From contig BDDD01001662.1 in NCBI GenBank assembly GCA_001972305.1, positions 9,369 through 73,368 of the forward strand: DNA of 64,000 nt. The letters run 5' to 3'. The stretch is from Cephalotus follicularis (Eukaryota > Streptophyta > Magnoliopsida > Oxalidales > Cephalotaceae). Below are positions 1 to 12,152 of this stretch, piece by piece. Numbering within the stretch: the stretch's first letter is position 1; the number at the start of each line of letters is the position of its first letter. A program made the position numbers and the translations under genes. The notes under the pieces were generated by a model. It was not told the origin of the DNA. It searched no databases and saw only the letters and a program-made list of their open reading frames with translations.

Positions 1-625
1 ATTAAGAATTAACAATCTCTATGTTTCTAGGTACCGTTTGGTTTACTTGTTTCCTGATCTTCCAAGTAGGTAGTGATCTGGAGGTTTTGTGATTTAGGGT
101 TCTAAAATTTTATCTTGTTGTTATATTGTTTTGGTAATTTTTTCAGACTTTATACGTGTACTTATTCGCCCCATAATGTTACAACCTATACGGTAGTATC
201 CTAGGAACCACTAACCTTAACTCTTACTATTCTAACTTATTTTCACGATAAACCCCAGTAAACCTTTAATACCTCTATTCTCAAAGAACTTAATACTAAT
301 ACTTTACATATCGACTAAAAACAGAGAATATATCCCATCTTCATACCTTCCGGTAGTGCCTCTTATAGCGTTCTCCTCCGTCTCGTTCCGGTTGCCGATC
401 TGTCTGGGTTCGATTATCTCAACGCCTCCTTCTTTCACGCCGGGTTCTTCGTCTTTTACGAAAAGGATTGGTTCTTTCCGGGTTTCCAAAAGACTCCCTT
501 TATGTACGGTACTACCGGTCTTACTTACTTAAGTACGTTGCAGTGCCCCGACGTAGTCTCGTTTGGGGTCGGCTTTTTTAACAATCCGTATGCCGCCTTC
601 GTGGTCTCTTTTAAGTTCGTCTTTC
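1..625. other. String-reversed segment (assembly artefact) carrying Gypsy gag and Sirevirus gag-start sequence
   Basis: Read backwards without complementing, positions 36 down to 17 give GCCATGGATCTTTGTATCTC, identical to 18519-18538 at the gag start of element F. In the same reversed reading, about 480 down to 380 resembles the start of the Gypsy B gag (about 28600-28720), and a typical LTR end, TGTAATACCCCG, appears at about 179-168. Normal orientation resumes near 626 with ATGAGATAACC, the sequence that follows the gag start in F (18554-18564). The block is therefore reversed in place. DNA cannot be reversed without being complemented, so I read this as an error at a contig edge. ORFs called here, such as 304-489, are meaningless. 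Confidence 0.88.
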
Positions 626-636
626 ATGAGATAACC

Positions 637-648
637 GCTCTGATACCA
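637..648 (-). promoter_or_regulatory. Primer-binding site of Sirevirus F'
   Basis: The complement reads TGGTATCAGAGC, the initiator tRNA-Met primer site. It lies two bases from the LTR edge at 651, which marks the LTR to its right as the 5' LTR of a minus-strand element whose body lies off the left edge. Confidence 0.85.
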
Positions 649-650
649 CT

Positions 651-1932
651 TGTTGGAAACGAAATGTATGGCAACCTTAAACAACAAATATGTATGCGGA
701 AAATACAATTTAAGCTATGAACATAAGCAAGCACTCAATAACAAATAAATAAGAAGTTAAGGGATAGAGAGTGCAAACAAAATTTATAGTGGTTCGGCAA
801 AACCGTGCCTACGTCCACTTTCTCAAGAACTCCTTGAGATTCCACTAGAATCCTCTAGCCACCTTTGATTTTCGGCTTACGGGTGCAAATCAAACAAACC
901 ACCTTACAATTGATTTTGGGTTCCGGGTGCAAATCAATCAAACACCTTACACTTGATTTTGGGTTCCGGGTGCAAATCAAACAAACACCTTATAAGGGTT
1001 CACTCCCCTCTTTTACAATGAATGAGTTGTAAAGATAATGTGTGTTTACAAGTAACCTCTCAAAGGTTGGATATAAAAGTGTAAACAAAAAGGCTTGATG
1101 TAAATGTGCAAATTTGAGCTTGGATGTTTAGATGATCAAGAGTTGTGTTCTTCTCACTTTGTTTTTGTTTCTTGACCTCTATTTATAGCCTCATTCTCAT
1201 TATAGCCGTTGCGAAAGTCTTTGGGCATGTTGGATATGACATTTTGTTAATGCAGCCTTGTTTTAGTCTCTGCTGGCATAAAGACGTCGACTTCTTTGTG
1301 AAAGGCGTCGATGTCTTTTAGTTGGTAGCCGTTGGAAGTGGTTGAACTAGCCGTTCCTGTTTTCCCGGGTGTTGTCTATTTGAAAAGGCGTCGACTTCTT
1401 TTCTAAAGGCGTCGATGTCTTTTCTGGGAAATCTCCAGGTGCTGAGGCTTTGAGTGTCACGTCGATCTCTTCCTTGGAGTCGATGCTTTTTTTGGGAATA
1501 ATGAAAATGGCGTCGATCTCTATTGAAAGGCGTCGATGTCTTTTACTTGGACGTCGATGTCTTTGTCTGAGGATCGATGTCTTTGAGTGCAATTCCATAC
1601 AGTAGCTTCTGTCTTGAAAAGAGACTAAACGCGTCGATGTGTTCACTGAAGTAGTCGATGTGTTCTTTAATGTAGTCGACGTCTTCTGGAAGTAGTCGAC
1701 TTCTTTTGGTACGGACGTCGATGCCAATACTGGAAGGAAGATGTTTTCTTTGCAGTTAATCCTGTACAAAAGGCGTTGATGCTATTTGGAAGGAGTCGAC
1801 TTCTTTTTCTGCAGATTGGTTTTAGGCTTGATATTCAACTTGTAATTCTTTGCACATCAAGTAAACAAGTTAAATGCAATTTGTAATCATTAAAACATAT
1901 GATTGAGACTTATCATCAATAAAGTCCCAACA
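651..1932 (-). repeat. 5' LTR of a Sirevirus-type Copia element (F')
   Basis: The LTR begins TGTTGG and ends CCAACA, a perfect inverted terminal repeat, and is 1282 bp long. It shares the stretch around GTGGTTCGGCAAAACCG (about 790-840) with the LTRs of F and H. On the minus strand a TATA box (TATAAATAG) lies near 1180-1190. The 3' flank starts AATTT. The element interrupts a Gypsy-like LTR that continues at 1933. Only this LTR, the primer site and the reversed gag start are inside the window, so a target duplication cannot be checked. Confidence 0.85.
1283..1806. repeat. Array of about 18 GTCGA(C/T) motifs in the F' LTR
   Basis: A short unit of the form GCGTCGA(C/T)(T/G)TCTTT recurs about every 20-45 bases, for example at 1283, 1304, 1387, 1410, 1511, 1540 and 1634. 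Spacing is irregular and the intervening sequence is not repeated, so this is not a simple tandem repeat. On the element's own strand it lies upstream of the TATA box, where an LTR enhancer would be expected. Confidence 0.8.
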
Positions 1933-2639
1933 AATTTTAAAACATTTTTTATATTAGTAATATGGTAAAATGGTTTTGTTTGGAAAATAAATCCTTTTTA
2001 CTATTTGCTTTATATTTCTCCTCTCCCTCTCCCGTACGTTTTCTCTCTTTCTCCTCAAAACTGATTTTCTTCCTTCTTTCTCTCCCTCAATCCTGAAATT
2101 ACCACCCTATTTCCTTCTCCTATCAGATTGTGATTCTCTCTTACGTTATCTCAGCCGATTTTTGGCCTTTTTTACCCTATTTATGTATGTCAATAGCCAT
2201 TCTATATGCCACCACTATTTTTCTTGTATTAGTAGCCGAATCTGCAAGTTTAGAAGCTGTTGTGTCCTCCATTGTTCATCATATCAGGTTTGCTTTCCTT
2301 CTGTTATGGTTTAGTAATTGGTTTGGGTTTCAATGTCATCCGAATTCTATTTCATATAGGTTGCTAGTGTGGTTAGTTTGATTCCTGCAACTTTAAGTGC
2401 TATCATGGCTTCTGAACCTGTCAACATGCATTAGGTAGATGTTACATACTGGTTTTGTTAAAGGATAATGATAATTGACAAAAAATTGATCAGGTAGTTG
2501 TGTATGCAATTAATTGGAAATTGCTTTCCCTTAAAGTAAGATCACCATTGCATGATTCTTTGTGTTTAAATGAAATTGTTGTGTCACATAAGCCCCATGT
2601 AAATGATTATGATCCCCTGGTAATGTGGTAACTTTTTTT

Positions 2640-2690
2640 CACAGAAAATTGGGATATATATATATATATATATATCTGTGTGTGTGTATG
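2640..2690. repeat. TA/TG microsatellite
   Basis: A (TA)n run at about 2654-2673 is followed by a (TG)n run to about 2686, inside LTR A. Confidence 0.8.
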
Positions 2691-2910
2691 TATGTTTTGT
2701 TTAGAAGTCATCTCTCTTTAAAAGTCTAGCCACTGTCAGTACTCTCTCTTATGATTCTATGTTATATTACTGTTTTAAATGCCACATAGAGTCCCTTTAG
2801 GTGTTTATGGTACTCTGGTGTTGTAATATTTGAGTTTTTACAGCAAAATTGCTTAAAAACTGTTATGTTTTATTGTTCTATCGCCTATGACAGTTGCATG
2901 TCTATATAAA

Positions 2911-3098
2911 TAGTCGACTGTTACGCTTTGAGTAGTCAGCTGCCTTGAAAAACAGTCGGCTATTCTATCTCGCACAGTCGACTGGACCCCTATCACAGTC
3001 GACTGGATGTAGCTTTGTTTGTGCAGTCGGCTGGCCATGTGATACAGTCGACTCCCATGTCCCAAATAGTCGACTGGATTTTGTAACAGTCTACTGGT
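2911..3098. repeat. CAGTCGACTGG motif array in LTR A
   Basis: About nine copies of CAGTCG(A/G)CTGG or close variants occur in 190 bp (2912, 2935, 2953, 2978, 2996, 3024, 3044, 3068, 3087). Ten bases of the unit form a palindrome. The same unit occurs in the Sirevirus H LTRs, although the rest of the two LTRs does not look alike. Confidence 0.8.
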
Positions 3099-4905
3099 TT
3101 TGCCTAGTAAAATTATGGTTTCAAGTTTTGTTATTCGTTTGTCCTTCTAATGAATCGGAATATGTTTTAAACACTGTTTAACTTCTGTTTTGATATTCGG
3201 AAGCAGTTTTCGAATCTTTATGTGTATGATATTGTATCTTTTAGATTTCTATGCTACGAGGGACAATTAGAAATTTGTTGATCAATTCGTAAGCCATTTC
3301 TGTGATCGCTTAAGGTATGGATGTTTCATTCCTTGATACCCACCTATTGGTTTTATTATAGTAAAAAGATAGTTTTACTTTATGAATGATGTATGGATTC
3401 TTCGTTCTTCGCTTATTCCTTCGGTTTTAGTAAAATGAATTCAGTTTTGTTTTATGAATAGGATTCCTTTGATTTTATGAACTCCGTTATGCTCCGAATT
3501 TTGATATGTTTAGAAATAAAGTTGATATGATATTTTTGTGAAAATGAATTTTTTCTGACTTTATAATTCGATTCTGAAATGTGTACGAAATGTTGTGCAA
3601 TCGTCTCTTTATTTTGAAAATAAATAAGATGATTTTCCGATTATGAAAATATAATTATTTTGATAAGGAACATGACTTCTACTATCGAAGTATGTTAAAC
3701 AAAAATGACTTTCGCATTAGGAAGTATATTAACTTGAATAAGGATATGCAGAGATATTTCCCACCTATGGGGCATACCGAGGGCATGTCGTACCCCTGGC
3801 ACGGGGGCATGACACCTCCGTAGCGGTGTGATTAGTGTACGGCGTCTCTCTATGTTATGAATAAATCCCATGAGGTGGATTTATGGATCCGTTATGTATG
3901 ATAGAGGTGTATGGGTTGATCCAAGGATATGTTAAGGATTCGGATATTGGGGATTGATTGTGTAGTGTCGTACACGTCTTTCCGTCGGAGCATGCGGGCT
4001 TTGCAAACCCCTTGCACTTATGCATATGTGTATGTACTTTGGATCTCTATGTTGAGATTTCGGAATCGGATAAGTCTCTGTTATTTATTTTTGATCTCTA
4101 TGATGAGATTATGGAATCGGATAAGTTTTTGTTTTCAAATCTTTAACTCGGATAATGTTAAAGAAATTTTGAATATTGTTTCGGATACTGTTTTGAATTT
4201 TAGATTTGGCTTTGAAACTTGGATTATGATTTGAAACTTGAATATTGCTAGAAAATCAGATTCTGCCTTCGGATATCGAATTGAAAATTTTTCAAACGTT
4301 TTGAAATGCGAATATTGGTTTTGAATTGATAGAATTTTTTATGTGACTAATTTCCTATGTTTTTCTGAAATAAAGCTAATTTATTTTATACATGAGTTAT
4401 ATGACATTTAAAGGTTCAGGTATTTTCTATTCTTTAAAATTTCATTTTATGTTTTATGATTCTATATCCGTACTGAGGTTTGCTCAACCGCGTTTTTGTT
4501 TCCATGAGGCAGGTATTCTGGGACAGCATCCGGGCAACGTGTGATGAGCGAGTTGTCACCTATCTTTAAGGATCAGTTAGGAGATGGATCCGTTTCTTTT
4601 TAGTTATTTGATGGTCATGTTAGGACCCCCTTTCAACAATGTTATGCCTATTAGTTTATGATTTTGGATTATGTTTAAGCTTTTGGTTTATGTTTAAACT
4701 TTCAGTTTTTGAATAAGGCTTTCAGACTATGTCTTAGATGATGAATGTTATGTTAGACCATCACGCATTTTGAATAAAAGATAAGTTCAAACTTTGATAA
4801 AAAGGATTAAAGTCGAGCCTTGATATATGCATACGTTATGTTCAGTTTTGGATTAGGAAGCCGTAACGACTCCCACCGTTCGGGGGTGTTACAAACATAG
4901 TCTAG

Positions 4906-4917
4906 TCTCTGATACCA
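4906..4917 (-). promoter_or_regulatory. Primer-binding site of element X
   Basis: The complement reads TGGTATCAGAGA. It lies four bases from the start of LTR X at 4922, so X is a minus-strand element. Its internal region is cut off almost at once by LTR A, which ends at 4893. Confidence 0.7.
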
Positions 4918-4921
4918 ATGC

Positions 4922-5775
4922 TGTCATGCCCTGAACTGTGAGGGTACCCGACACGTGATATACACTCCGATCAGTCATATAAATCATATTTCAAAAGTGC
5001 TATGAATTTAAAACATGAAATCAAGGTCAAGCAAGAGGAATAATCATTCATGTATATATATTCTAACTCTTCTGATTTTAAAAAAATCGGGCATGTAGCA
5101 TCCATTTATCAGACAACGCCCCCTGTAAAGAAAACAGAATTCATATATTGGGATCATCCCTCAGCAAACCACACTCCCGTAGGAGGAAATCCATAAACAA
5201 TACAATACACATGCGGAGATAATTATTCAATACCTAGGATGATGAACCCCTTCATGTCCAATTCATCAACAAACATATATATGAAGCACTGCCACAAGTC
5301 GGAAGGTCAGTAGCAGAATTTAAAATATGTCTCTTATACATCAAGGCTTATGCCAACTTGTACAAGAAAATCCATATTCACAAGATAGATAACAAAATCT
5401 AAATTACTATCCAAGACCTGCCTTAGATATCTCATCAATCTTGATCTATCTCATTGCATTCCATCTCATGTACCTGACACATTATAATGAATGGGTCAGG
5501 TACATGTGATGGATCGCAATGAGATAGATCAAGATAGATGAGATATCTAGTGACCTATGGTCGTGTAGGCTATACTATATGCCATGTATGCAACAAATAT
5601 AACGATATGCCATGAATGCAACAGATATATATTAATGGGCCATGCGATTGAACATATATAACAATGTGTATGGCATGTCATATGTATGAATGACAATTGC
5701 GGACAACTTCACTATACCAACCGTCCCTAAGTGGTGGTGTACTTGGCTAGTCCTAACCACATCAAAAGCCATAGG
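4922..5775 (-). repeat. 5' LTR fragment of a minus-strand Gypsy element (X)
   Basis: It begins TGTCATGCCCTGAACTG next to a primer site, the same layout as the 5' LTRs of B (28867) and E (14294). The segment around 5090-5180 matches, in reverse complement, part of the LARD internal region (about 45130-45240), so the two families share ancestry. It contains the long hairpin at 5425-5548. It is cut at 5775 where another LTR begins. Confidence 0.65.
5425..5548. repeat. Inverted repeat with about 54-bp arms and a 16-bp loop
   Basis: The left arm (5425-5478) begins AGATATCTCATC and the right arm (5495-5548) ends GATGAGATATCT. The arms are near-perfect complements, with a few mismatches. The loop is about 5479-5494. 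Related Gypsy LTRs have only a short hairpin here (CCATTC..GAATGG, for example near 14609), so the long arms look like a local inverted duplication. Confidence 0.85.
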
Positions 5776-7417
5776 TGTAATAACCACAAATTTCAATTAA
5801 TGTATATTGTATGGTTAATGAATAAATTATACATTAAATTGAAAATAAATGTCCAATTATTATGTGAATTGTGATTATTGGATCAATTGAGGGCTTAATT
5901 GAATGGCTTAAAGGGTTAAATTGAAATAAATTGGAAGTTGTTTAAATGAAACTTAAAAACTAGATTTGGCGCCAAACCGTCGGCGCCAAGGAAACAAGCA
6001 TCGACGCCTTGTCCCTAACCTTTGACACTCAATAGAAACCGTTGATGTTTTTCACGAGGACATGTGTCTATGCCAGGTGATTAGGAGTAGAATGGTGGCA
6101 TGGCTGGCGTTTTAACATGGACTGGTGTTATGGAACGTGTCAAGCCAGAAGAAATCAACTGCCAACTACTGCCTGAAAGGGATTTGGACTGCATGAGTCA
6201 CCTGCCACCTACAAAATAGAAAGAAAGAAAATAAAAGTGAAGAGAAAACAAAAATAGTGAGCGAAAGAGAGGAAGAAACTGTTAATGGTTTGAGTTAATG
6301 AACTGATGAGTCACTGAGATACTTGATTCCCTATATCAGCTACGTTGTGAGTGAACTGAAAGTTAGAAAAACTTGAAAGGAGGAGAAATCATTCTGGAAT
6401 TTACTAGAGTTGCATGTTGAAGGAATTGGTTCAAAGTTGTGGTTGGGAGCTTGAAATTGTACTAGTAAGTTACTAATTCGAATTCAATTGTTGTTATCAT
6501 GGTTAAACAACTATATATACCTACTGATTTTCATTGTATATCTACTGTTAACATGCTAATATGGATTGAATTCTGAAATTTTTGAAGATTGATTGAATTG
6601 AAGGAGTTTGAGCTATAAAGTGAACAATCAATTCAAATTGATTATGGGAAAGCTACTGAGGTACGGATTATGACATGATTTTGAACCTATAGCATGTATA
6701 TCATGTTCAGATGGTTGTATATATGTTTTCATGTTGAATTGGACTTATTTATGTATGAAGAATACATGCTCTATTTTCATTCTGCTACTGCAAATTGCCT
6801 AGACGCCATAAACCGTCGATGCTTATAATTAAACTGTCAATGCTTAAGGCCAAATGGTCGATGCTTAAGGTAGAAATTCATCGATGCTTAAGTGAAGAAC
6901 ACTGTCGATGCTTTAAGATAACTGATGGCACTTTAGACATAACTGTCGACGCTTTAGTCAAAACTGTCGACGCTTAAGGGCCTGTTTCGCGTTTAATTTT
7001 CCAGATTTCACAGGCTTCCAAACGGGTTGATTTCTACAATAAGTCCTTGCTATGTGTATTCAAATTATAATATTTTAATGACTGATGCATCTACTGTTTG
7101 ACTCATATAAATTGATTTAGTGAGTGTACTGTTATCCACTATTATTTCTTGAACTGTTAATGGTACTGTGATGAAATTGCTTATTGCTTACCGTTATAGA
7201 TAGTTATATCTATCAAGTATTTTACATAACTACTACTATTTTCCAAGGATTTCCAAAAATAAGTGCTATATGCAAAATTAACTGTTTTCCCACTGTCCTG
7301 TTTTCTCCAAGTGAGAACTATTGAGTTGTTCACTATTTTCTTAAATGAAAACTTACTGTACTGTTACTGTTCCTCAAAATGGAAACCTACTGAACTGTTT
7401 TACTGTTTTCTTAAAAG
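5776..7417 (+). repeat. Truncated Gypsy-like LTR (Y)
   Basis: It starts TGTAATAACCAC and resembles the D LTRs in plan: a GGCGCC/TCGACGCC-rich upstream block (5965-6010), a purine-rich leader (6225-6290) and a stretch full of CTACTG/ACTGTT words (7080-7400). No coding region was found. It ends abruptly against the B LTR at about 7418 without a recognisable TTACA end, so one of the two was truncated at the join. Confidence 0.6.
6801..6978. repeat. GTCGATGCTTAAG motif array in LTR Y
   Basis: Seven to nine copies of a unit like CTGTCGA(C/T)GCTTAAG lie between 6801 and 6978, for example at 6813, 6849, 6874, 6903, 6943 and 6966, with degenerate copies between them. The last two read GTCGACGCTT exactly. 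Confidence 0.8.
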
Positions 7418-9574
7418 AGTATGGATATATACCCAGGTTCAACACAATACATATAAAATACACTGCCATAACCTGATAGAATATTGAAATAAAAAACATA
7501 ATTATCATCTGCAAATCCGTCCTCTGAAGCGCATTACCGAGGAGCAGGAACTTATACTTCTCTTTATCCTTGCTGCTGCTGAGGAGCTCCACTAAAGTCT
7601 GGACCTGTACTTGAACCTGACCCATTCAGAGTATGGGTCAGCAACCCAAAGGGTTATGTAGGAAACCACATGTACGGCACATACCAGAGGAGAAAGCAAT
7701 GAAAATAGAGGAAAGCGTGCATGCCATAAAATAAGCGGAGACCACAATTCATCAGTGCAGACCTTAATATATCCTAACTCATAAGCCATTCCTTTGTCCT
7801 CGGACTACTCTACTCAAGCCATACATATCAATCATATACATAAACATTACTCATAGGAGTCAAGTCTGGTATCCTATGGTCTAATCATCTGCAAGGTTCA
7901 CCTTTGGGCTCACCTGCCAGCAGAATTCACTCTCGGCATCCCCTGCCGAGCGAAATTCTCGCTTTGCTCATCTGCTCCGTGGAAGTCACCCTTGAGATCA
8001 CCTGCTATTGACGAAATTCACCCTTAGGTTCACCTTTCTAGCTAGTTCACCCGAGGATCACCTGCCTAGCAAAGTTCACCCCTTTGGTTCACCTGCTTGG
8101 TTGAATTCTCCTCATTTGGGCTCTCTGCTTGGGACGATCTCTATGTGGATTCACTCCTTAAGTTAACCTATCATAGGACGTCTTATATCAATCATATATC
8201 CTTTGGGCAGAGGAGGGACTCTGCTCGACAATGCACTGACCCTTCGACAAATCGGCACCCTTAGCGCTATGCATTGCTCCCCATTCTATACTTGGTCTAT
8301 CCTTATATATATCCTTTAGGTAGAGGAGGAACTCTGCTCTGCTTTGCTTGAACTCTTGGTCCGGATTTGCGCTCCTTAGGCGCTATACCTTACTCTTCAT
8401 TCTTTCTTGTACTTGGGGAAAAGATCCTCTCCAAAGCATTAGTCACCTCTGGGATTTATGACTTAGGAGGTCCTCGGACAAGTCATACTTGGGCACCTCG
8501 GTTCCTTGGGAACATTTTCTCCTTGGCAATATGCTCCTCAGTCGTTATGCTCCTCGGACATTTACCTCAATGTCCCTGGACGCGTGCTTGGTGTTCCTCG
8601 ATCACATGCTTGGGATCCTTGGAAGCATGCTTTGGGATCCTCTGACACAGGGTCAGGTATGCTTGGACAGATACTTTGGTGTCCTCGAAACCTTTGTACC
8701 CTGGCATTATGCTCCTCATGCATATGCTCCTTAGGCACACACTAGCGCTGGTTGGACACATAGTCCTCCTCGGGCACACTAGCGCTGCTCGGCATATACT
8801 TCATTTCTAAGTGCTTCCAAGCATAGAGGCATCGCCAGACATCAAATTTTGACAGAGAAGTGCAGAATCCTAGTCTAACAGTCACAAAAAAATAAGAAAA
8901 ACACACAACCACGCATACATTCAATAAATCAACCAAAGCAAACAACACACACATGCTGGTAGGCGCTTGAACATTAACCAACCTACCTGGAGAACTGTTT
9001 GAAATGGAGATGGAATGGTTCCTCCTTAAATTCTGGATTTCCTTCTGACCGAGGACTACTACATGCTTAGATCACCTTTTCGTTTACTCTTGTACAATTC
9101 CCCTTGCTTCCAGGAGATGGGTACTTATATATGGGAGTGTAGGAGGTGCGAGACTCCTCGAAAGAGTACCCATCTTGTCTTCTTCCGCCTCACATTGCCA
9201 ACATCTGGCCCCATCTTCCACCATTCTCGCCTTTCTCTCGATTTCTCTACAGAGTGTATAAGAAAATGGCAAAAAGTGTGTCTCCCGGCTATCACCAACA
9301 TTTTATACACATAAGCTGAAGGTTCTAGAATTCTCTAGGCAATCTCCAACGGTGCAGGCCATTTCCAGGACTTGGGCCGACCTCCTCCCTTGGGCCAACT
9401 TCACTCTTTCTTCCTTAAAGTTCAATTGCCACATGCTATAAACAAACTTGGACAAAAGGAGCGAAAGTAATCTCTTGAGCCCAATGTCATAAACCATACC
9501 CCATTTCGGTCCAAAAGAGAAAACAACTCGTTAAGGCCCAATAATAATACTTTATAATATTTATGGCCATTACA
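7418..9574 (-). repeat. 3' LTR of Gypsy element B (left LTR)
   Basis: It is collinear with 28996-31355 (the 5' LTR of B), apart from the solo LTR inserted in that copy. On the minus strand it begins TGTAATGG immediately after a polypurine tract. About 129 bp equivalent to 28867-28995 are missing at the left end. The last 780 bp (8794-9574) have no partner in the window because D interrupts the other LTR. It holds a series of related short words (GTTCACC, CACCTGC) between 7890 and 8110. The many ORFs at 8367-9500 are LTR sequence, not genes. Confidence 0.8.
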
Positions 9575-9678
9575 TCCTCCCCTCCTCATAGAAATCTCGT
9601 CTCGAGATTTCCAAAGATGAGAATAAATGGGGGTACTTAGCCTGCTTATAATATTCTCTTTCCGAGGTAGCTTCTTCC
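9575..9678 (-). pseudogene. Gypsy B pol, C-terminal chromodomain end, plus polypurine tract
   Basis: On the minus strand this continues the reading frame that stops at the C insertion point (24065). It encodes the chromodomain-like motif ending KYPHLF, followed by a stop and the purine tract GAGGAGGGGAGGA (about 9576-9588). It completes the integrase C-terminus, so C split the B pol gene only a few dozen codons from its end. Confidence 0.8.
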
Positions 9679-11854
9679 TGTTAGATATAGTGGCCGGACA
9701 AGCCATTAGAAGGGTTGTCAAATTATATCTTATCTTGTATGAAACAATCTTATTCCTTATATATATGATGCGTGCTAATTTTGTTATGGCTAAATCACTT
9801 GTGTTTTATCACTTAATTGAAGTAGTTTATTATTTACATGCTTACACTTGTGATGCCCTTACATAAGGTTGGATGCCTAGCATGGAGGCTGTGAGATTGG
9901 TTACCTTATTCCTTATGTCGAATTAGTTCCAAGTCATAGGTTCACCTTGTGGGCATCAGTGAACCGGATAGACTTGCGCGTATGTTGCCTGCTCATGGAA
10001 TTGGGGGATGGATTCTCTCACTACCATCTGTGTTGGACACTAGGGCAAATACGGGGTGCGCGCTGGGAGCGTGTACACTAAACAGGACCCGCGCGGGAGA
10101 TACTATTTGGATAGTCGCTATTCTCATGTCAGTAGTGACTCCTACTTGTTACGGTTATGTATAAGTGATCATCACTTAGCGAGTTCTTTAACTCATCTGA
10201 TCCTTAGACTTGAGCGACTACTCTATATTGTATGGAGACGGTTATGCTTTGATCTCCACCTTACCCAGTCCTTACACAGGGCTGGCAATCGGGTGGTCTT
10301 TGGGTATGATCGAATCTATACGAATATAAGTGAGTGCGCAATATGGGATTGTTACACCTGAGCGAAGGTGATCGGCTCTATTATGATCTGATTATACTTT
10401 GGACTTATGAAATCCTTGGACAAGGTTGAGGTAGACTGGAAATTAGATTTCTGGAGAGTATACCAAAGGTTCTAGTAATGATCAGATATTTTAGTCATTG
10501 AGGTATTATCTAGGGTTGACAGATATCCTTACCCTAGACCTCAATCGGGGCCAAGCATTGACAACGGATTTTAGTACACGTGAACCGGCGACTTAGAAAA
10601 TCCATGGTTTATAAGGTGTGTAATAAATTATGGGAAAATTAATTAGATTAATTTTTTCATCTGCATAATATTTGGATATTATTCCAATAGCATTTAAATT
10701 GGTCAAGGACCATTTAGAATGGCTAAACCAGACCCTAGGGGTATTTTAGTAATTTATGAACACCTCTTGTTTTAATCAAGATTTTAAAGGGTCCCTGCCT
10801 TATAATGATTAGTTCCTTGATATGTTGGACACATTAAGTCTTGGTGTCAATTATCAGCTATGTGGATTTTGCATTTTGTGGAAACACATATGTTTGATCT
10901 TACTTAACCAATATTTGAAGGGTACAGGAGATCACTAAAATAGTTAGACTCTTATTACTTAACTGGCCAGACAAAGCGTCGATGTCTTTTACAAAGACAT
11001 CGATGCTTAACGTTTTTTATAGGTGTCGATGCCTTTTAGAAAGATTCGATGTTCTTGGTACCACATTGCATAAGCATCGATCTCCTTTGGAAGGCATCGA
11101 CGTCTTTGAGCAGAACGTGCAACCTGTCCATGAGCTCACTTCGTGGGCACCTTTTCTCTCTCATCTCTAGAAGCTTTCTCTCATTCTTGCATGTTATGGG
11201 AACGTGGGGATCATGGCCATAGACTCCCGAGGAGTAAGGACCATGATCTTAAGTGAATGGGAGAGTGGGAAAGAGAAGGAGGAGGCTAGTTAAAAACATT
11301 TTCTGCAGAACATGTTTTGAGGGAAGTTGAGTTTTTGCTGGGCAAGTGACTTCAATTTTCTCTCTGCAGAGTGTTTTCCTTTCATCTGTGATACACCAAG
11401 CAAGTGCTTATCTAGGGTGGATTTATTATTGACTTCATTGGTCAATATCAATTTACTTTTTCTAAACTTAGTGAGAGAGAGAGAGAGTTCATACACTTTG
11501 TATTTGGTTCTTGCTGGTTGGATTACTTGTTGTTCCAGAGACTTGGAGAAGATTAAAGAGGGAATCTACTCAAGCGTGTAGCGGCAAAGAAAGAATGAGC
11601 CTTCACCCGCTGGTATATCTCTTGGTCCTTCTCTTCTTGCCATGCTTGTGTGTCACCATTATTTGATATGGTGACACCAATTCAATTCTGTTGATGATGT
11701 GGTGATCCATGTGGTCAGTGGACATGCCATAATGGATTGCATTTTTTTTATTGGGTGTTCTTCCGCTGCCATGTTCATATGTTTTTGTTTTGTTCTACAC
11801 CCTACACACCATAGTCCATTTATGGCTCTAGATTCGGTTCATCCGTTTCCATCA
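9679..11854 (+). repeat. 5' LTR of Copia C
   Basis: This 2176-bp LTR is bounded by TG..CA and by the target duplication. The first 310 bp and last 330 bp match the 3' LTR closely. The middle, about 1.55 kb, is absent from the 3' copy. It includes a motif array at 10977-11108 and a GA-rich stretch near 11470. Confidence 0.9.
10977..11108. repeat. GTCGATGTCTTT motif array in C 5' LTR
   Basis: Six copies of a unit of the type (G/A)(C/T)(G/A)TCGA(T/C)G(T/C)CTTT lie at about 10977, 11005, 11031, 11046, 11073 and 11093, in direct and inverted orientation. The array falls in the part of the LTR that the 3' copy has lost. Confidence 0.75.
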
Positions 11855-11855
11855 G

Positions 11856-11867
11856 TGGTATCAGAGC
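11856..11867 (+). promoter_or_regulatory. Primer-binding site of C
   Basis: TGGTATCAGAGC, complementary to the 3' end of initiator tRNA-Met, one base after the LTR. Confidence 0.9.
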
Positions 11868-12152
11868 GTCCCACATCATGCTTGATTAAATTTATGCCTT
11901 AGATGATGTACTGATTAATGGTTTAATTAATGGATGTGTTTTATGATCAAACTAGATTTTCAAAATGCCTTAGTGAAAAGTACATGAAATTGGATTTCAT
12001 TGTGTTTTTGACCTGGTGATTTTGATATAATGTGTTTAGAATTATGTTTGGAACATGCATAGTGCATTTTTGATTGCCAGATAGGAATGCCAAAGTTTAA
12101 ACCATTATTTTTCTGCATTTTTCGAAATGCCGAAACTGCCTAGGGGGCTATA

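Larger units (their letters stand above)
1933..4893 (+). repeat. Long Gypsy-like LTR 'A', left end cut by F'
   Basis: It ends CGGGGGTGTTACA at 4893 and shares several blocks with the LARD LTRs: the GGGGGCATGACAC segment near 3804, and the TCTATATCCGTACTGAGGTT block near 4463 (compare 43430 and 48866). A CT-rich tract follows a TTTATATTT box near 2000, a plausible promoter and leader. No coding capacity is evident; the ORFs at 2130 and 3929 are AT-rich chance frames. The start is missing because F' is inserted at 1932. No second LTR or internal region is seen, so it may be a solo LTR. Confidence 0.7.

Noticed and set aside
1283-1806. CRISPR-like look of regularly recurring short units
   Set aside because: Units are short and variable, spacing is irregular, the intervening sequences are ordinary LTR sequence, and the setting is a plant genome.
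2130-2381. 83-codon ORF with hydrophobic segments (possible small membrane protein)
   Set aside because: It lies in the CT-rich leader part of LTR A with no homologous frame in the related LARD LTRs.
11856-11867. Possible tRNA gene near the TGGTATCAGAGC sites
   Set aside because: Only the 12-base 3'-end complement is present, in each case beside an LTR; no cloverleaf could be built.
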